The notes beneath the pieces are model-generated. The model ran no database searches and was not told where the DNA came from. It was given only the letters and a program-made list of their open reading frames with translations. A DNA stretch of 64,000 nucleotides from Kappaphycus alvarezii (lineage: Eukaryota > Rhodophyta > Florideophyceae > Gigartinales > Solieriaceae): positions 434,001-498,000 of the forward strand of contig NADL03000612.1 in assembly GCA_002205965.3 (NCBI GenBank), read 5' to 3'. Below, one piece after another: positions 54,657-64,000 of the stretch. Both the position numbers and the translations under genes were made by a program. Position 1 is the first letter of the stretch; each line of letters begins with the position of its first letter.

Positions 54657-55285
54657 TCACGCGTTGCAACGCGTAAAATGTTTGTATAGAGCAGGCGGGA
54701 GCAAAAATGAGTCTACCCAACGCATGTTGAAATCGCGACTCACGCATACGCACGGATTCGGCAGCCTCAACAGGCACCACCACCTCCGCAACGCCATCTC
54801 CCCGCAGCTTGCGCGCGCAGCTGGGCTCGATTGCTCGTTTGAGGGCCCGCTCCTCATGGCCCTGGGACTGAACTCCGGCCCGCCGACCTCCTCGTCTACC
54901 CTCCTGCCCCGCAAGTCGGCTCGCAAAACCGTCCTGCTGCGTGAGACACCACCGCGGTGTGTCTCTTCAAGCCCTCTGTCCTCACCACAGCCTCTCACGC
55001 CCCTAATAGTACTGCAGATGCGGCTCATCGCCCAAAGATCCCGGACGCTTCGAGCAAAAGATTTCCCGGTGCGCCCCCCCTCGACCTGATCCCCGTGCTC
55101 TCGACTTCCGGTTCCAACCGGTCGCCTTCGACTCGCTTGGAACACCCTCCCCTGCCACCATCCGCCTCCTCGAAGACTGCATCCCCCGCATCGCCCGCCG
55201 GCACCACACGACTGACAATATGATTCGCCAACGCATCTATCAGCGTCTCAGCGCGGGTATTTGGTCCTAGTCGGCCCAGCCCGTC
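54657..55285 (+). pseudogene. LINE endonuclease-domain remnant (plus strand)
   Basis: Plus frames read, in order, LNRHHHLRNAISPQLARAAG (like the R-H-N-x-L-R-x-x-I block), SPLSSP (near the D-x-T-V-x-SPL position), TASHAPNSTADAAHRPKIPD (the AADAA-x-R-K block), and FQPVAFDSLGTPSPATIRLL then RIARRHHTTDNMIRQRIYQR (the conserved C-terminal tail). This is the order in the restriction-like-endonuclease end of LINE proteins. Several frameshifts separate the pieces. The opposite strand has two longer open frames (54657-55145, 55025-55477), which I regard as shadows. Confidence 0.55.
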
Positions 55286-56013
55286 CTTTCCCGTGCTCCA
55301 CTGCATGCGGCTGATATGACTAAACCGGTTAGCTCGTAGCCTGAAGTGCAGTCCCGTCAGTTTATCGTGTAGAAAACTTATGAGTAATGTAAGTATGTAA
55401 TACACGGCAGGGTCATTCCTGGAGCGTACAACGTTGCAAGATAGCCTCGAAGCCATGACGGTGAATGTCGATATCACAGGGATTTATACCGCGATCTCTG
55501 ACAAAGGCAATGCATATGCGGAGATGATTTCAGAAACCAGTGCGGTGGATGTAACGGCAAAAGTCATGTGACGAAGTTTACAAAGGCTCGTTTCAACGTG
55601 TGAGGGAAAGAGTGACTTGCATCGGGGGTAGATAGTACGTCGCGTTGTTCACAGGGAGGGATGAAGCCGTTCCGCTCAAGGTAGGGCGAACTAACTGCAG
55701 CATGTTAAGTACGCCGATGACGTAGTTATGAATAAGAATATGGTCCGAAAAGTACTTGCGTGGGGAATGCCTGGGGCATTGTGACCGGCACCTGAGGGCG
55801 GCAGTTGTAAAACCGTTATAAGGGAAGTCAGTGGGCAATCTATCCTTTCTGGCGCAGCAAACGATTGGTGGAGAGTCGGGCATAGTGCCGGATTTGGCTA
55901 TCGTCGTTGTTCATAAACAAGGCTCCTCCATGGGCATCGAGCAATTGACTAATCCTGAAGATTGGTATGTATCACTCAGGGCTCCCCGACGAATAGCTGA
56001 ATTACAGTGAGAG
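55286..56013. other. no gene recognised
   Basis: Short frames only. The right part is probably the 3' untranslated region of the following minus-strand gene. Confidence 0.45.
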
Positions 56014-59000
56014 CTACGGAAATCTTCGACTCCCTTGTGTCGCGCCAGCCTCAATTCCGTTTGTGACTCGATACGGCTCAAACCTTGGACCAAGGCTCAC
56101 ATCCTCTACGGCAGCTGTATTCGCAACAACTACGCACGCTTGTATGTCAGGTACAGAGCTATAGTCGCACTTCTTGAGCGCATTGCTAAAGCGCTCGGAA
56201 AGTTCCTTTAGCAGCCATAATTCGCAGCTCCATTCCTCATCTGTTGGAGGAGGATCCCAAGCGGCATAATTGCGCCTGGCCCGATCAAGGTAAGACTGCA
56301 CACCAGGATTCGTGAACCACTGCAACTCAACTGCATCATTCCCTAGACTCGAACACAATGTCTGGAATGCTTGAATGTAAGATTCGAAACGCATTAGTTG
56401 TTCCGAAACCCTCTTGAATATAAGAGTCGCGACTTTTTTCGCCCAGCTGCTTACTGGTCCGCTGCTCGTTTCATATTCATGTGGAGTTTCCAAGAGCCAG
56501 ACGGTAACTTGCCTGGCAGCCAAGTGTGTGACACGTTCTCTTAGAATGGCATGGCGGGCAGCATCCTCTTCTTCCTTCGAGACGTCGAGAGGGGGCATGC
56601 TGTTACTCTGATTCACACCTATTTGGCTGATGTCGGCAACGGTTGTGGGAAACTCTCTCTGACCATTCATTGCTAGCGCAGTGAGGGCTTGGGCCGCGTG
56701 TTCCCCATTGTTTTGAGAGCTGTGGTGCTCAACTGGTTGCGGGACAGAGGGCTGATATACACGGCGACGTTCTTCTTCACCATCCCTAGTAAGAAGAGTT
56801 GCCCTGTCTTGGGCTGTCTCGGGGTTGTTTCGACCCCTTGACCCTGGACTATTCGTGACAATTTTGTGTACCATTTCACTGAAAAGCCGTTCCATAGTTG
56901 CAGTCAAGCGACCTTCGGCTTCCTTTGCTTTTTTCTCAATCGCCTCCAAAATTTCTGTTTTCACTTCGTGAAACGAGGCTCGTAGTTGGTTGACACTGTC
57001 CGAAGCAGTTTTTTGAAACGCTTGTTCTGCAGAAATCTTCTCGTCCTTCATCTTCGAGACAGCGGAAAAAACTTGTTGGACTTCAGTACGAAGATTCTCC
57101 ATCATGGCTTGTGACGGAGAAATCGCCTTTGTCACCATATTGACAAATTCCTCCGATGAAATCTGCGAGGCAAATTGCAAATCTGATGTCATTTGCGGTG
57201 TAACATTTTGCGGATGCGAAGCGCTGGGTCGCAATCGCTTTGCAGCGGTTTCAGCCGAGGCGTCATCGACAGTTGGCTGGGTCATGGACGGTTCTTGATC
57301 TCTGCGACTCCGCTTCTGCGTTTTATCCGTCTCAGATTCTCCCTGAGGCCTAGAATCTGCAGAGTTTTGTGATAACAAGCGTACCAGATTTGTACCCTGA
57401 GCGTTCTTTGATGACTTCCCCCTAGGATCCTGGTCAACAACGGAAGGATCGACGGTTCCTTTGTTGGAATCCTTAATGTCAGGTTGCGATGCTTCCTTTA
57501 TCATCTCAGTCCCGCTTGGTTTATTCAGCGCATCATTTTCTGCACTGAGATTACCGGCCTGCTTGATGCCGGGGGCTTTTCTTTCATCCATGGTCTCAGG
57601 GGGGTTCAGAGGGTTCGACACAGTCGGCAGGGATGGCGCTCGAATCTTTCTCTTGCGCTTCCGATCAGCAGCAAATGATGGTGCACTTCTCTCTAAAGGG
57701 GCCACGGGGCCAGGGTTTTTCTCGATGTTCTTTTCGGCCAATCGAACTTGGCTGTGCATCGGAGGGTGGTGAGATGCCCCCGTATTAGTATTTTCCGATA
57801 CGTGTAGAGCAGGTGCCGAAGCAGCAGGCGGTTGATGTGAAGGGGTGACTGCCTCTGTTTGTGCATTAGCGACTGGCTTTGTGACATGATCTGGGTCTTT
57901 CACCGGCGGTAGATGAACATCTTGAGGCAAGTCAGCAGTTTTCCCCATGGTTACCTTTGCCCTCGTGGACTTTGCACGGGGAGGCTGGACAGCTTTCTTT
58001 GGCTTCCCAATTGCTTTCGTCAGACACATTTTCACTGCGTCTTCGACACTTGACCCTTTGTTTAATCTATTGTGGGCAGGATTCACCGGGGCGGTCCCTA
58101 ATTTTGTCCCCTCGGGATCAGCCGAGGCGGGCGATAAGACGGAGTCCCTCACTTTCGACTCAGCGGCTGGTTTGTCATTCGAGGAACTAGCCTTTGCCAC
58201 TCCTGCACGAGTTGCTTCCTCTGAAGCCGCCGGTACCATTTTCTTTGCATTTGTATTGCCTCTGGTAGAAGGATAGGAAGTTGAAGAGGCAGGGCCTTCC
58301 GTAGATGGGGACGGGGACGGCTTTGCGATTTGGGATTTTGCTCGGGTGGACAGCTTCTCTATGGGCTTGACCTTTAGAGTCTTTGGTTTGGCGCGAGTTC
58401 GAGGTGGAGTGGCAGGCGGGGGCTTTTTGTCGGGGCCGGGAGCAGGAGCGACTTTGTCTGGGACGTGGCTCGCGGCTGCGGATGTCTCCACAGATGGCTT
58501 GGCGGATGCAGGATTGTGTGGATTTTGGGCGGCAGCGGATGCATCATTCGTGGTTTGCTGTGGCGGGGTAGTTTCTGCAACAGAAGGCTTGTGCCCGGTT
58601 ACGGGTTTCTTTTGCTTTGAAATCCTTTTCTCCGGCCCCTTTTCATCGTGTTGTTTTCTTTCGCTTTTCCTCGGGGGCTTTTTGGTAGACTTTGGCGCTT
58701 CAGTGGCGGGTGAATCGGAACCATCTAAAACGACCTCGACAACGTCCTGATTATCTCGAGACGCAGAGCCGCGGTTGGTTGTAGGACCATCGGCGAAGCG
58801 CCAAAACTCCTTGGTGAGATCCAGGTCTTCCATCTCGCCGTCATCGTATACGACTCGAAAGTTGTCCTCGCCATGACGGCGAGTTAAAGTGCCGCGGTAA
58901 AACGTTTTGTCGACGGACCACCAGATTTCTACGGCATCTTGTACCTTGGGTAAACGTTCCGTGCGGCGGGACTTGCGGCGGGTGGCCAGTGCGACGGAGC

Positions 59001-59106
59001 GGCGAGATTGGCGGGTGGTCATTTCGGGGATTGGTGTTGAGGGAGTGGAGGTTGTGAGCGTGGTGGACAGGGAAGGAATTGGGGGTTTGGGAAAGCAAGA
59101 CGGCAA
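56014..59106 (-). CDS. large Tudor-like domain protein, uncharacterised
   Basis: A single 1,030-codon open frame; the start could also be Met29 (59022, MTTRQSRRSVALATRRKSRR), which I find more likely for a nuclear protein because the first 28 residues are Pro/Thr/Ser-rich. Residues about 57-106 (VEIWWSVDKTFYRGTLTRRH, FRVVYDDGEMEDLDLTKEFW) form a Tudor-like beta-barrel of the type W-W-x-x-D-x-x-F-Y-x-G ... V-x-Y-D-D-G-E, found in chromatin readers. A long disordered Lys/Pro/Ser/Ala-rich part follows (to about 630). Residues about 655-745 look coiled-coil (VNMVTKAISPSQAMMENLRT, AIEKKAKEAEGRLTATMERL). The final 200 residues are a compact helical domain (RERVTHLAARQVTVWLLETP, LWLLKELSERFSNALKKCD). 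It is likely nuclear and chromatin-linked; the exact role is unknown. No lesions. Confidence 0.8.
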   Translation of the reverse strand: MPSCFPKPPIPSLSTTLTTSTPSTPIPEMTTRQSRRSVALATRRKSRRTERLPKVQDAVEIWWSVDKTFYRGTLTRRHGEDNFRVVYDDGEMEDLDLTKEFWRFADGPTTNRGSASRDNQDVVEVVLDGSDSPATEAPKSTKKPPRKSERKQHDEKGPEKRISKQKKPVTGHKPSVAETTPPQQTTNDASAAAQNPHNPASAKPSVETSAAASHVPDKVAPAPGPDKKPPPATPPRTRAKPKTLKVKPIEKLSTRAKSQIAKPSPSPSTEGPASSTSYPSTRGNTNAKKMVPAASEEATRAGVAKASSSNDKPAAESKVRDSVLSPASADPEGTKLGTAPVNPAHNRLNKGSSVEDAVKMCLTKAIGKPKKAVQPPRAKSTRAKVTMGKTADLPQDVHLPPVKDPDHVTKPVANAQTEAVTPSHQPPAASAPALHVSENTNTGASHHPPMHSQVRLAEKNIEKNPGPVAPLERSAPSFAADRKRKRKIRAPSLPTVSNPLNPPETMDERKAPGIKQAGNLSAENDALNKPSGTEMIKEASQPDIKDSNKGTVDPSVVDQDPRGKSSKNAQGTNLVRLLSQNSADSRPQGESETDKTQKRSRRDQEPSMTQPTVDDASAETAAKRLRPSASHPQNVTPQMTSDLQFASQISSEEFVNMVTKAISPSQAMMENLRTEVQQVFSAVSKMKDEKISAEQAFQKTASDSVNQLRASFHEVKTEILEAIEKKAKEAEGRLTATMERLFSEMVHKIVTNSPGSRGRNNPETAQDRATLLTRDGEEERRRVYQPSVPQPVEHHSSQNNGEHAAQALTALAMNGQREFPTTVADISQIGVNQSNSMPPLDVSKEEEDAARHAILRERVTHLAARQVTVWLLETPHEYETSSGPVSSWAKKVATLIFKRVSEQLMRFESYIQAFQTLCSSLGNDAVELQWFTNPGVQSYLDRARRNYAAWDPPPTDEEWSCELWLLKELSERFSNALKKCDYSSVPDIQACVVVANTAAVEDVSLGPRFEPYRVTNGIEAGATQGSRRFP

Positions 59107-59447
59107 GAGGGGAGTGGGGATCGGTGCGTTAACTTTTGTGGAGGGTCCGATGTGCAGCGGAGAGCGGGCGGATGAAAAACGCGGGATTTAAGATGAAAAA
59201 TTGTCGACTGAGTTCGGTCGGCGACTGAAACAGGAATCGTGAATTCGGAGCAGTACAGTACTTTCCATCAATAATGTCCCTTGGGTGAACGGATTCTGAG
59301 AGAGTGAAGAGCCAAAAGCAATCCATTCCGTTTTCGCTTACAGCAGAGTATACTGTACGTTTTACTTTTTTTTCTTTAAACTTTAAGCTTTAAACGGAGA
59401 GGGTAACGACTTTCAATTAGCTTTAACTGATACTGTACTGTACTGGC
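59107..59447. other. promoter side of the Tudor-like gene; GTAC motifs
   Basis: Contains CAGTACAGTAC (about 59,250) and TACTGTACTGTACTGG (about 59,431-59,446), the latter right at the truncated LINE start. Confidence 0.45.
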
Positions 59448-61287
59448 TTGCACGCAGCTCCTTCGCCGGGCAGTCACTGTCGCGCCTGCACAACCACTGC
59501 TCCTGCGCAGCGTCTCCTCCCCTCTCACGCCCCTACCCTGGCCCGTTTCAGCAACATGATTTACGGGCGAACGCAGCCACCTTTACTAGTTCCGAACCGC
59601 GCTGGCACTACTACTCTCAGCGCGCAGGGCACACAAGGCGACCCCGCCAGCATGCTCCTGTTTTCCGTCACGATACATTCGCTAATCCACAAAATCGTTG
59701 AGGGAAATGGTATACTTCTCAACTTGTGGTATGCTGACGACGGGACACTTGTGGGGACCCTTGATGGTCTCCGCCGCGCCCTCTGCCTCTCGTCCGCGAC
59801 GGACCCTCCGTTGGCCTCTAGGTGAACACCCACGAGACCGGAATGTTCCGGCCAAATACACCTTCTCCCGACCGAGCGATTTTTCTCCAACAGTTCCCAC
59901 CCTCCCAGTGCTCATACCATGACTTCCCACTGCTCGGCTCACCTAATGGCAACAAGTAGTTCACAGACGCCTTCCTGAGGACCAAGATTGAGGTCTGTAG
60001 CCGTACTATCGCTCTCTTCCACAAGGTCCGCGATCCTCTTGCTCGCTTCCACATGCACAGGACATGTGAATCCACTTGCCTTTTAACGCATCCTTTCACG
60101 CTTGGCGACCCTCGCCACGCCGCTCCCTCCGCGGATGTCTTTGACGCTCTACTGAAGTCTTCGCACCCTCACCGACTCCGCATGGAATCAAGTATGCCTC
60201 CTGTTTCAGCTGGGCGGCCACGACTTCTCACTCATCCGCCCGTCAATACACGGCGCCGCCGTGAGCACCATTGACGCCGCACCGGCTTACGGTCAGCGTG
60301 TTATACGGTCTTTCGCTGCTTCGGCCTGCGCCGGATCCGCTTCTGCGGGGACCGGTCCTTCCTTCTCGGACAGTCCCAGTCGTCACTAGCAACATTCCTG
60401 ACCGACGTCCCCGGCCACTTGCCCCAGCTCGGCCTCGGCCCCTTCAACCTAGAACGTCTTGCTGCTTTACCTATCAAGACTCAAACCCTGCGTAACGGGG
60501 AGCAGCAACAAGCCAGGGCTAAGGTGCACTGGCGAGACGACGGTGGGCGGCCGACCCCAACCCGACTAATTACAGTGTCCATGACATCTCGCGTCGCATC
60601 CGCGGTCTTGCCTTTCAGCGACCCCCCGCAGCCGGTTTCCTCGCTGCCCACCCCTCGACGTCCACCGCGGTCTCCAAACCCCAGTGGGCCTTCATTCTCC
60701 GCCGACACCTGGGACTCCCGGTTTACTCGGACTCGTTGCCGCTCCAGTGCTACTGCACCCACCAGATGGACGACCTCGGCCAACACGCCGCCGACCTTTG
60801 CACGTCTGGTTTCGGGCGCATCCACCGCCACAATCCTCTGTGCAACGCCCTGTTATACCACGTCATCCGCACTGCTGGCTGTACGGCCAGTTCGAAGTCC
60901 CACTCTTCGTCCCGGGTACGGAACCCAGGACCGCGCACATATTGGTCTACCATCCGATCCTCCCTTCCACCCATTATACTGATGCCATAAAGTTTCTTTC
61001 TCACTGACCCGTCCCGCCCTACCGTCTTCCGGCATCACGGTGGTCTCGCCATTCAAGGCTACCGCCACAGCAAAGACCAACCATGCTGCCCGTGGAACCG
61101 CCGGCTTGGCCCACCTGGATATCCTCAGAGACCTGGAACGCAAGCTCAAACGTCGCCTAACGCCCCCCCGACGGCTAAGACCGCTACCCTGGTTTCGATT
61201 TCCGCCCTACAGGCTTTGACTGAATCCCCTAAACCTAAATCTCTGAGTGCACCCGCTCTCAACACCACCCAACTGCTGGACAAATCT
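59448..61287 (+). pseudogene. decayed LINE: RT and endonuclease-like domain
   Basis: RT motifs: FSNMIYGRTQPPLL, GTQGDPASMLLFSVTIHSLI (the QGDP block) and LLNLWYADDGTLVG (catalytic ADD) in frame 59448-59825. Then, with frameshifts, FPLLGSPNGN, KVRDPLARFHMHRTCES and DALLKSSHPHRLRMESS (thumb/connection). The C-terminal part (60,690-60,960) has LGLPVYSDSLPLQCYCTHQM, MDDLGQHAADLCTSGFGRIH and RTAHILVYHP, related to the minus-strand fragment at 29,870-30,630. GITVVSPFKAT (about 61,035) marks the endonuclease D-x-T-V-x-SP position (here Gly for Asp). The copy is 5'-truncated and joins gypsy-B directly at about 61,288. Confidence 0.75.
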
Positions 61288-61299
61288 AGAGTATGTGAA

Positions 61300-62166
61300 G
61301 AAGTACAATCTGGTAGCTGAGCTTGCATCGGCCCCAACTGGAATAACGTTTGGTCAACTTTTGAGGGGTGACGCAGAGGATGCGAGAAAAGATCTCAAAA
61401 AAATTACCAGGTCTAATAAGTCCGCTAAGGGTAAGAAACTGTTCCTTCAATCGGCTTCGACAGCACCAAGACGTCTTAAGCTGGTACCAGTCAAAGTATT
61501 GGAATGAAAACCCAAGCTCTTTTCGATTCGGGCGCTGTTCCAAACCTCATTTCAGAAACTTTAGTGACAGATCCAGATCGTGAAATCATTCCAACTACTC
61601 GAAGAATAACTGTGGCGGATGGAACCGTCTCAAAATGCATGGGCACTGTTGACAAGGTTTCCGTGCTCTTTGTGGACTCTAAAATTGATGTAGATTTTCT
61701 TGTCATGCCGGATCTCCCTTTCGATGCAATCATTGGCTGCCCTACCATGGTAAGACTAGGGACATGCATTGACTTTGGCAACCAAATCGTTTCAGTTAAT
61801 GTTGACGGCAGAAACGTGAAGATGCCCCTTGATTTCAACAAAAGCACAAATCCGAAAGATTTAAGAGAAACGGACAGTGAAGATTTCACTTGTAGCTATG
61901 ACAGCGAAAATTCCGAACCAACTAACACTTTCGGATGTGAAAAAGGGTACTCGCGGGATAATGAACATGGCATGGGATGATTATGATTCTGGGTTTGAAA
62001 CAGATGAAGACTGGGATTCTAGGGTAGGTTTGACACCTGAATGTGTTTCTTTTTGCGATAATATAGAGTCAAAGGACGTAATTCAGAGCATGAAAGAAGA
62101 TCAACTTTGCAAGGAAAACAATAATATGACGAATTCCATATCTGAAGATTTGAGCACGCCGGAATA
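61300..62166 (+). pseudogene. gypsy-B protease and linker
   Basis: ALFDSGAVPNLISE (catalytic DSGA, about 61,517) and FDAIIGCPTMVRLG (about 61,720) lie in frame 61504-61980. One base is lost near 61,500 relative to gypsy-A, so the upstream linker (61,247-61,507) is in another frame, and a further shift near 61,945 leads into DDYDSGFETDEDWDSRVGL (to the stop at 62,165). Confidence 0.85.
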
Positions 62167-62216
62167 GTTCCTTCCAAATTTGGAGGGTGAGGATGAAGAA
62201 GAAGACCAGCGCCAAA

Positions 62217-63684
62217 TGGCAGAAATTCAAGAAAAAGTGCAGCACCTTCCCGCCCCCGCCTCAATGAAAATATCCGACATGTTAACATCTTAAGAAGTAA
62301 TTGCATGGAGCGTTTCAGATTTAAGACAAGCAAGTGTACCGGTCACTCACTCATTTGAACTTTCCGAGACTCAACCAATTTATCACAGGCCTAGACTTCA
62401 ACCGCCGAAATATGACCAATTTATCTCAGAAAATGTTACAAGTATGCTGAAAAATGATACTATTCGATCAGTTTCATCCCCATTGTCGTTTCCAGGTGTG
62501 GTCGCACCAAAGAATGATGGAAAGCTGCGTTTTTGCGTCGATTGCAGACAACTGAACCAAAGAATGATACCAGATCGATTTCCGATTCCGAACATGGAGG
62601 AGATCCTCGAGGACCTGAAGGATGGGAGATATTTCACCTCAATTGACCTTTACACTGGCTATTGGCAGATTCCATTGGATGAAAAATGTAAGGAAAAACA
62701 ACTTTTACCAGCAAAGCCAGTATATTCAGGTTCGAAGTGATGCCTTCTGGTCTCATAAATGCCACAGCTGCATTCCAACGAATGATGAACGAGGTTTTGA
62801 AAGGACTTCCATTTGCAAGAGTTTATATCGATGATGTGGTAATATTCTCAAAAACCTTGGATCAGCACATATCGCATGTCAAGACAGTAGTGAAGAAGAT
62901 ACCTGCATTCAGCCTGAAAATTATTTTGAGCAAATTCTTCTTTGCGAAAACTTCTATCCAATTACTCGGTCATATCGTCGACCAAGAGGGAATTAGAGTG
63001 GATCCAGAGAAAACGAAAAAAATCAAGTTGGCACCAAGGCCCGCCTCAAAGGTGGAGGTTCGAAGCTTCTTAGTACTGGCCTCATATTACAGAAGACTTA
63101 TCAAATATTTCGCCAAGACTGCAGCACCGTTACATGTCAGCACTACGAAGAACGGAAAATTTTACTGCAACAAGGAAATGGAAACTGCATTTGAGAAGCT
63201 TAAAGATAAGCTATGTGTCCCCCCAGTGCTCATGTATCCAGATTTCAAGAGAGAGTTTGTTGTGGAGACAGATGCCTCAGAACGGTCTTTGGGTGCCCTT
63301 TTGTCCCCAAAAGATGAAAACGGAAGACCACACCCTGTTCAATTCGCAAGTCGCACTCTGAATGATGCGGAAAGAAGATACTCAGTCTGCGAAAAAGAAG
63401 CGCTCGCTGTTGTCTTCGCACTGAAAAAGTTTCGCGTGTACCTTTTATCACTCGAGAAATTTGTCTTGATAACTGATCACCAGGCACTTAAGACAGCATT
63501 CCAAAAGAAATATGTACATCACCGTTTGGCCCGAGGGCTCGACATTTTCGCAGAATATCGTTTTCAAATTGTGTATAGGCCCGGACGCAATAATCAGCCT
63601 GCCGATTACCTATCCCGCTTGAGGGATCCACTGAGTCCAAATGAAAAAGCTTCCGAGGACATCGTCGGAGTTGCCGAGGTGTAA
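62217..63684 (+). pseudogene. gypsy-B reverse transcriptase and RNase H
   Basis: Starts MAEIQEKVQHLPAP with one in-frame stop at about 62,290. Frame 62444-62740 holds [20 protein letters not shown] and [17 protein letters not shown]; after a shift near 62,700, frame 62737-63684 (315 codons) has [35 protein letters not shown] (intact YIDD), LLGHIVDQEGIRV, VETDASERSLGALLS, VCEKEALAVVFALKKF and LITDHQALKTAF. Less damaged than gypsy-A. Confidence 0.9.
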
Positions 63685-64000
63685 GTGCCGAACGAAAGAG
63701 TGTACAAAGCTAATATTTACGGACTAATTAAGTTCTTGGATGGACTAGAAATGAGAAAGGTTGATCTGGAACATAGAAATTGGGTACACAGGAATCAAAA
63801 GGCTTTTACATTGTGGAATGGAAAACTCTTCCGACACACAAAAGCCGGTCCTCGACTGGTGGCCCCTATGAAAGAAAGAATGAAGATCTTGAGGACTTTT
63901 CATGATGAGTTAGGGCATTGGGATCTCGAAACAACCAAAAAATTCATTACGGAGAGATTCTGGTGGCCCAGTATCCATAAAGATGTCTATAAGTTCGTGA
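63685..64000 (+). pseudogene. gypsy-B integrase N-terminal part, cut by window end
   Basis: After a stop at 63,682-63,684, another frame continues EMRKVDLEHRNWV and LRTFHDELGHWDLETTKKFI (His-His part of the HHCC module), then ERFWWPSIHKDVYKFV at the window edge. Confidence 0.8.

Larger units (their letters stand above)
61288..64000 (+). mobile_element. gypsy-B, 5'-truncated second copy of gypsy-A, runs off the window
   Basis: From CTAGAGTATGTGAAGAAG the sequence aligns with gypsy-A from about 9,648 on, at roughly 90-95% identity by eye, without the 513-bp solo LTR. It lacks the LTR, gag and zinc knuckles. Integrase is cut by the window end, so the 3' LTR would lie outside. Confidence 0.92.

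Noticed and set aside
54657..55477. Two overlapping minus-strand ORFs (162 and 150 codons)
   Set aside because: The plus strand shows LINE endonuclease motifs in order, so these are probably antisense shadows.

Overview
This window is nuclear DNA of a eukaryote. It is dominated by transposable elements, with a short island of ordinary genes at about 49.1-59.1 kb. The best lineage clues are a cytosolic ribosomal protein uL14 (RPL23) gene with two GT-AG introns and a SIP5-like RING protein whose N-terminus (myristoylation-type MGNTSS, then a GLY...WD...LAP..PG block) reads like the plant/algal form rather than the yeast form. I infer an alga, most likely a red alga, but the sequence does not prove this.

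Layout. 0-6.8 kb: AT-rich DNA with one badly decayed Ty1/copia element (about 2.1-5.15 kb). 6,765-16,597: a complete Ty3/gypsy element (gypsy-A) with 1.6-kb LTRs and a perfect 5-bp target duplication (CATTG); each LTR carries its own ORF for a very acidic protein, and a solo LTR (10,366-10,878, duplication GGTTT) is nested inside the element. 18.5-21.7 kb: remnants of a Harbinger-like transposon (Myb/SANT-like protein and DDE transposase). 22,524-27,977: a second gypsy family (gypsy-C, chromodomain-like C-terminus) inserted into a minus-strand LINE, whose two halves lie on either side. 28-30.6 kb: more LINE fragments. 30,856-35,450: a nearly intact tyrosine-recombinase retrotransposon (Ngaro/DIRS-like) with Gag-like, RT-RNase H and recombinase ORFs and near-identical 322/323-bp repeats. 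37,401-39,797: a pogo-like DNA transposon with 29-bp inverted repeats and TA duplication, inserted in a LINE 3'-tail repeat. 40,372-45,304: a copia element on the minus strand with 422-bp LTRs.

The gene island holds, in order, a SIP5-like RING/UIM gene (-), a TEX10/IPI1-like gene broken into several frames (-), RPL23 (+, divergent from TEX10), a LINE endonuclease-domain remnant (+) and a 1,030-codon Tudor-like chromatin-type gene (-). After it comes a decayed LINE (59.4-61.29 kb) joined directly to a 5'-truncated second copy of gypsy-A (gypsy-B), which runs off the window end.

How things fit together: the ordinary genes are housekeeping (ribosome, ribosome biogenesis, ubiquitin, chromatin). 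The rest is a layered record of insertions: solo LTR into gypsy-A, gypsy-C into LINE, pogo into LINE tail. The least ordinary features are the protein-coding LTRs of gypsy-A, and the tyrosine-recombinase element with a third, 1,016-codon open frame overlapping all of its genes. All protein identities come from recognising motifs by eye; no database search was run.
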